A stretch of 64,000 bases of DNA from positions 14,002,131 through 14,066,130 of the forward strand of contig NC_135168.1 of assembly GCF_041146795.1 (NCBI RefSeq). The letters are read 5' to 3'. Position 1 is the first letter of the stretch; every line of letters starts with the position of its first letter. The notes beneath the pieces are model-generated. The model saw only the letters and a program-made list of their open reading frames with translations, had not been told where the DNA came from and searched no databases. Shown piece by piece: positions 58,063 to 64,000 of this stretch. This stretch comes from Maylandia zebra. Lineage: Eukaryota > Chordata > Actinopteri > Cichliformes > Cichlidae. The position numbers and the translations under genes are program-made.

Positions 58063-58172
58063 TAAGCTTGTAAAGCTGCAGTCAGCTGAGACTGAAGAAG
58101 TCACCTGATCAGTGAGCAAACGTTTCTGAAAACGTCCAGATGAACAGAATCAACCTTTTGGGATCAGCCAGC
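58063..58172 (+). mobile_element. Penelope-like terminal repeat relic (duplicate of 281-390)
   Basis: Identical in sequence to the left-copy relic; carried by the segmental duplication. Confidence 0.55.
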
Positions 58173-61100
58173 AATGCAGCATCATTGTTGTTCAGCTTCA
58201 GAGGTTTGCAGGAATGAACTGATGACCAGAAACAGCTGCAAAGTCCAAGAAAATACCAGCTGGAGTTCAGCTGCATTTGAAGAAGTCAAAGAAAAGTAAG
58301 GATGGCAAAGGGCGACGTTTTCTTCCAAAGAGCTGCAAACATGGTCGACGCCTCATTAGAAGAATCATCTGGACATTTGTGAGGAACTCTAACCAAGAAA
58401 GCAACGTCACACAGATCCAACAGACAGTTTCCATGACTGCAAGTGTTGAGTGGAAAAATGCTACATTGCATTATTGCATCCTCTCACCACAGGAGGCGCT
58501 GTTGGCACCACTGATTGCTGATCAGCTGTTCTCTGATGATCTGATTGATACTGTGAATAACGGGACTCACTGAACTCTGTGACACAGTGAAGATTACAGA
58601 GTTTAACTTCACCCTTTAAGACTGACCACAGAACCAAGTCCGCCAGAGCTTTTGTTATATTTTTACATGCTGTGGAGCCATTTGTGGGAGCATTTCAAGT
58701 TGCTATACATCAATACAACTGTTATAGCCCTAATTTTAATAATATGTATGCATTAAGTCCATAGTAACTACATAAACTGCAAAAAAAACCTCTGCTCATC
58801 CATCTCTGTGTGTATCAGGATACATTTGGTTCATAATACACAGAAAAATCAGAGTTATTACCTGTAATAAATGTGAAAGATTCCTGCAGTGATAACCAGG
58901 CAGGACTGAAACACATCCAAGCTGTCACCACGGTAACAGCACCGCCCATCCACAGGTGAGGGGAGGAGCAAAAAGAGGGACTTTGACCATTTTATACTAA
59001 AAACACTCAACTAATGTTTCTAATATGAAACAAATAGGCCCACATTAATGTGAGCGTTTATTAAATAATAATAATGATGATTTCCTCCTGATCTCATTTC
59101 CACAGCAGAGAAAACTGTGGTGTATATTGAGGTGGAGGGTGTGGTCTGTGGCTCAGGTGTAGAGTGAGGGTGGGGTGCACCACAGCAGCATGCTGGGACT
59201 GCTGAGGGTGGAGGAGGGAGTGATGATGACATCAGAGCTGCAGCACAGAGACCAGTGAACACACAGTCTGTTCATCTTTGCATAGATACAATATACAGCA
59301 CAATATTGAATGACAGACACGCTGTGGGAGCTTCCACAGATACACTGACGTCAGCATCCAGAGTCCTCCTGCTGCTCCCCCCTCAGAGCCCCGTGATCAG
59401 CACCAACACATTCAGTTAGATGACAGAGTCCAGCTGCAGCTAGAATCAGCTCCCCTCTGTGAACAACAGCACAGCGTCAGTGTTTCACACTCAGTGAAAG
59501 GAGGAAACAGCAGAAGAACACCATGTGTGCTACGTTTCCCAGGACACACTACAAACTGCACAAATACAGAGCAGCACGTGGAAGGACCTGGAGCTGCATT
59601 TACAGAGCTGCAGACAGCGTGATGTCCTGTATGGACAGGTGGAAGGAACCAAGTCCTCAGCTGGAACACTCGTGTTTGTCCACAGACAGGAAACACAGCA
59701 GGAAACTTCCTCACAGAAGTGCAGCTCATGGATAACACACTTCCTGTCAGTCAGAATGAGGCTGCAGCCAAACACAGAAAGGTGTTTTTGTCCAGATGAG
59801 CCCAGAGAAGAAACACGAGTGTTCACAGACATCAGAAGCTCAGAGAGGTGAAACATGAGGTTGGAGTCCTCGTCAGCATCCAGAAGAGCTGCTGTGAAAC
59901 CCTGAGTACTCATGACAGACTCTGATGGCACAAACACATCATGATTCAAACAGAAAGACAAACATGGAGCTCCTGATCCTCCTGCATGAGAACAAGCTGA
60001 CATGAGCGCTGTGTCTGAGAGTGTCTCCCTGTCACAGTGACAATAACACAGCTGCTGCTCACAGTCATTAAACTGACCTGAGGTCAGCTGTGCTCCTTAC
60101 ATATGAACCATGTGACCTCACATCAGTGCTGTGGATGACTGTAGTCATAGAAGAGTAGAGCTGTAGCAGGTGGTGTGAGGAGGAGGTGGTGTATTCTAGT
60201 TAACGCAGTACTGAAACACTCCAGCAGAGGGCGCTGTTAAGTCCTTATTGTAACACAGTTACTGTGTGCAGTTAGACTTCATACATAATCTGCACTTATT
60301 TCCATCAGACATGCTGTCAGTAAATGATTGGTTTCTATTGATTCTACTTCCTGTTGACTCGTTTGATGACAGTGAAACAATCACAGCTGATTGTGTGATG
60401 ATGTAAACTGTCACTGTTACATTCAGTGTGTGTGACATAATGTTAGTGCAGGCTGATAACAGCCTGGTTCTGTTAGAAACACATGAACGTGTCCATAGAT
60501 CAGTGTGTGTTTAACATGAGAGCTTCAGCCCTGCTGATGTGTTAAATAAAGACATGCAGGAAAACTGATGAGACTCTGAAATAACTCTTTATATTTATAA
60601 TGTAACTCTGCATCAAAAGAACAACAAAGGATCCCAGACAGGTTTCTGTGAACAAAGACCATTCTGATGTTTCTGTGTTTCTAACACTTTGACATTATTA
60701 GTAAACAGACTGCAGTGAGCAGCATTTATAAAGAGCTTCTATATAAAGATATGACAGCTGTTTGACAAGTTTATCACTCTGTGTTTGGACCTGATCAGTC
60801 CAGCTGTTTACTTGAAACATGTTCATTTACCTGTTCTGTTATATTCATGTTCTTGTCTCTGTTGAAAACACATTTTAATGTCCCTCAGATTTTTCTCCCA
60901 GATGAATAAATATAAAAATGACACAAACTGACTGCAGCTACTTTTTGTCCTTTCTGTCAAAAACCTTCATGTGACTCATGAGAGACACGTTTCAGCTGTT
61001 TGTGACAGATCAGAGGCCAACAAGTCATTTATAACACTTTCCATCATTGTTTAAAGTTCTCAGTGTTTCTGTGTTGCTGCGTATAGGATCTCCCAGCATC

Positions 61101-62427
61101 ATCACTGTGCTGTCCAATCATTGTGTGCGAGGTTACCCTTATAGTGCGATGTGTGTTTGCACAAAGAGAAGCATGTGTGTCAAATATAAATAAGCACAGA
61201 ACAGAAACAGCTGCTCGTTTCTTCTGTTTAGAGTCAAGTTAGTGTTTTGTGTCTTTGTTTGAGGCCTGATGTCGAGCAGAGGTGTGTGTAACTGCACTGC
61301 TCTGTTATATGTGTGAAGTGTGTGCTTCTCTTCAGCATCATCTTTGTCACTGCTGATTCCTTTGTGTCATCATGTGTTGAGAAGAGAGAACAGTTATAAC
61401 GGAGGAGCAAAAGGAAGCCCTGAAATCTGCATCAACAAGGAAGTGTTGGCTCACCAGTGATCCCAGCAGAGCCACTGGTTTGGCTCCAGTTGTTCTAGAT
61501 TCAATGATGTTGTTGCTACAGATACATGTCAGCATCTTTATTGAATTTAATATGAAGCAGAAATGGTGTCATTAGGAGAAGAAGAGGAGAACAAGTCCGG
61601 CGAGGAGGCAGCAGCTCTTAAAGATGAAACAGCAGCTCAGCCCTGAGCTCAGAGAGCTGCACATGAAAAAGCTCCTCAAGCAGATCCTGTCAGAGGTTTG
61701 TCATCAACAGGAGGAACTGTTCACATCATAGGATGAAGATGCTGTCAGCTGGATGAAGAAGGTTATTTAATGCAAACGTTCACACTGAAGTCAAATTGTT
61801 GTCGTGTTGAACAGATTCATGTACTGATCGTCTCCAGAATGTTAGAAGAGCTTCAATGAATCATTAGAAACAACTTACAGCTGCACAGCTGTGTCAAACA
61901 CATCTGTGTGTCATTGTGGGATTGTTGTGTCTCTACATGTGACACACGTCTAAAACATGCACACAATCTGAACACAAACAGGGACTCATGTGTTCCCACA
62001 GCCAGATGCTGAGAGCCATTTCCTTGTAGTCCTGTGTCTACATACATGAACCATTAGATGTTATTGGAATGATTGTCAGCTCTGATAGTTTCATGTGTGT
62101 TTAGCTGGACGCTGTTTGATCCTCGACATGTTTAAAGGTGTCCAGTCCTGAGACACTGGGGCTGGAAACAGCTGTGATGTCATTGGACTGTCACACAGAC
62201 AGAAGTGCATGAAGTGAGCAGCCGAGGAGCCGCTGATGTTTTGGATTCAACAGCATTTGAAAGGTCGACACAGACACATTTGCACACAGAAAGCTGAATC
62301 TGTCATATGCCACAGTGAACTCACTGTTCAGTGTTTTTCAGGAAGCTTCTTAACTGCCTCTGCTGCCAAACAAGCAGCTGATGTCCTTGAGAAGAAGCTG
62401 AAGAAGTCTTCAACAACAAATACAGGA

Positions 62428-63284
62428 TACCAAAATACCAAAAAGTTCTACTTTGGTTTCATCTGACCACATGACATTCTCCCAATCCTCTGCTGTATCA
62501 TCCATGTGCTCTCTGGCAAACTTCAGACGGGCCTGGACATGCACTGGCTTCAGCAGCGGAACACGTCTGGCACTGCGGGATTTGATTCCCTGCCGTTGTA
62601 GTGTGTTACTGATGGTGACCTTTGTTACTTTGGTCCCAGCTCTCTGCAGGTCATTCACCAGGTCCCCCCGTGTGGTTCTGGGATCTTTGCTCACCGTTCT
62701 CATGATCATTTTGACCCCACGGGATGAGATCTTGCGTGGAGCCCCAGATCGTGGGAGATTATCAGTGGTCTTGTATGTCTTCCATTTTCTGATGATTGCT
62801 CCCACAGTTGATTTCTTCACACCAAGCTGCTTGCCTATTGTAGATTCACTCTTCCCAGTCTGGTGCAGGTCTACAATACTTTTCCTGGTGTCCTTCGAGA
62901 GCTCTTTGGTCTTGGCCATGGCGGAGTTTGGAGTCTGACTGTTTGAGGCTGTGGACAGGTGTCTTTTATACAGATGATGAGTTCAAACAGGTGCCATTCA
63001 TACAGGTAACGAGTGGGGGACAGAAAAGCTTCTTACAGAAGACGTTACAGGTCTGTGAGAGCCAGAGATTTTCCATGTTTGAGGTGACCAAATACTTATT
63101 TTCCACCCTGATTTACGAATAAATTCTTTACAAATCATACCATGTGAATTCATGGATTTTTTTTTCACATTCTGTCTCTCACAGTTGAAGTGTACCTCTG
63201 GTGCAAATTACTGACCTCTGTCATCATTTTAAGTGGGGGAACTTGCACAATCGGTGGCTGACTAAATACTTTTTTGCCCCACTG
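62428..63284 (-). mobile_element. Truncated Tc1-like transposon, 5' half
   Basis: On the minus strand it begins with the terminal sequence CAGTGGGGCAAAAAAGTATT at 63284. The transposase starts at 62919 ([20 protein letters not shown]) with the paired helix-turn-helix regions and reaches the first catalytic Asp in [11 protein letters not shown] before stopping at the duplication edge. About 160 of the usual 340 residues remain, so it is inactive. A plus-strand frame over the same region is antisense. Confidence 0.93.
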
Positions 63285-63288
63285 TATA

Positions 63289-63350
<62 letters not shown>
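63285..63350. repeat. TA microsatellite
   Basis: (TATA)n of about 65 bp at the Tc1 end, followed by ACAGTGGGGCTCG, which resembles a second Tc1-type end. Confidence 0.95.
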
Positions 63351-63351
<1 letters not shown>

Positions 63352-63431
63352 TGGGGCTCGTTTGTTTTTTCATTAATAACTTTACATTATCACAGAGAAC
63401 AAGAAGGCGCTTTGTTTGTCACATTCACCTT

Positions 63432-64000
63432 ATGTCTGTGAAGGTTCTCAGTCATCCAGGTCATCGTAGTCAAAGGAGCTTGCAAAGAAAAGCGTCTGGA
63501 CTTCTTTAAGTTACTTGAAGACGTTTCACCTCTCATCCGAGAAGCTTCTTCAGTTCTAAGGTCAAATGGTGGAGAGTCCCAGATATAAACCTAGTGGGAG
63601 TTTCCCCCCACAGAGGGACAAAAGGACCCCCTGATGATCCTGTAATCGCCTGAGCCAAGGTGGGAAACTGGGTGTGGGTCCCAATCAGCCAGAGTTTCGG
63701 GTGAGTTCATTGTGAAACCTGGCCCCACCTTATCATGCGAATTCCTGAGGTCAGATGGCCCAGGATGTGAGTGGGCATTAAGGCGTCTGGGAAGGATCTC
63801 AAAACTGGATTATAGATGGCAGAGAGTTGGTGTCGTAAACCCCGCCTCTGTTCAAAGATGGTCGCTCACAGTGGACATAGATGCTTCTTTCACTCCTCTT
63901 TCAAACCATCTGTCCTCTCTGTCCAAAATGTGAACATTAGCATCCTCGAAAGAGTGACCTTTATCCTTAAGATGCAGATGGACTGCTGAGTCTTGTCCTG
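63432..64000 (-). mobile_element. Penelope-like element 3' part, runs off the window
   Basis: The minus strand from 64000 encodes QDSAVHLHLKDKGHSFEDAN, then EDRWFERGVKEA, after which a one-base deletion shifts the frame of the canonical IYV segment. These are GIY-YIG endonuclease motifs of Penelope-like elements. The 3' non-coding part and terminal repeat (GAAGCTTCTCGGATGAGAGG, GAAACGTCTTC, CCAGACGC) follow. The upstream reverse transcriptase would lie beyond 64000. Confidence 0.85.

Larger units (their letters stand above)
57777..62427. repeat. Right copy of the 4.65-kb direct duplication
   Basis: Matches 1-4645 with about five substitutions and one 6-bp CTCTTC insertion. It contains the NLR 3' UTR. 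Homology ends exactly at the edge of a truncated Tc1. Confidence 0.95.

Noticed and set aside
62453-62938. 161-codon plus-strand frame
   Set aside because: Exactly antisense to the Tc1 transposase N-terminal half.

Overview
The window is vertebrate nuclear DNA, almost certainly from a teleost and probably a percomorph such as a cichlid. The evidence is a full-length fish-type NLR-C (NLRC3-like) gene with FISNA, NACHT, LRR and PRY-SPRY exons, plus a dense mix of fish mobile elements: hAT, Tc1/mariner, Penelope-like, LINE 3' tails, a solo LTR and TA-flanked MITEs. I saw no bacterial or organellar features, tRNA, rRNA or CRISPR array.

Layout. 1-4645 lies downstream of an NLR-like gene outside the window and is repeated almost perfectly at 57777-62427, directly after the PRY-SPRY exon of the gene inside the window. 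The window therefore looks like about one unit of a recent tandem NLR array. 4646-11235 is mostly unrecognised intergenic DNA with one possible three-exon gene end on the minus strand (7277-7794) and one TIR element (9653-10857). The plus-strand NLR gene runs from a leader exon ending at 12699 to its stop at 57636. I could place 13 coding exons with correct splice signals and matching phases (3768 nt, 1255 codons plus stop). Two essentially identical 1388-bp hAT elements sit in opposite orientation in this gene, one in the leader exon and one in an intron.

The 19.3-kb intron between the last LRR exon (37457-37630) and the short pre-SPRY exon (56912-56958) holds a broken GTF2IRD2-like hAT transposase (38467-40290, minus) and a complete nested minus-strand gene (54854 to 42509). 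That gene joins a KMT5A-like SET domain, a 58-residue linker module expanded by a 1.2-kb genomic tandem repeat (47811-52905), a Cys/His zinc-binding region, a Crypton-type tyrosine recombinase with two zinc fingers, an acidic region and a conserved basic C-terminal exon. All of its exon phases match and the sum is 3852 nt (1283 codons plus stop) with no internal stop. It looks like a mobile or recently domesticated recombinase that has captured a histone-methyltransferase-type domain, and it is the most interesting object in the window.

The right end (62428-64000) is a Tc1 copy truncated exactly where the duplication stops, a TA microsatellite, and the 3' part of a Penelope-like element with a GIY-YIG remnant. 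At least six further fragments of the Penelope family terminal repeat, some with hammerhead-ribozyme-like cores, are scattered through the window.
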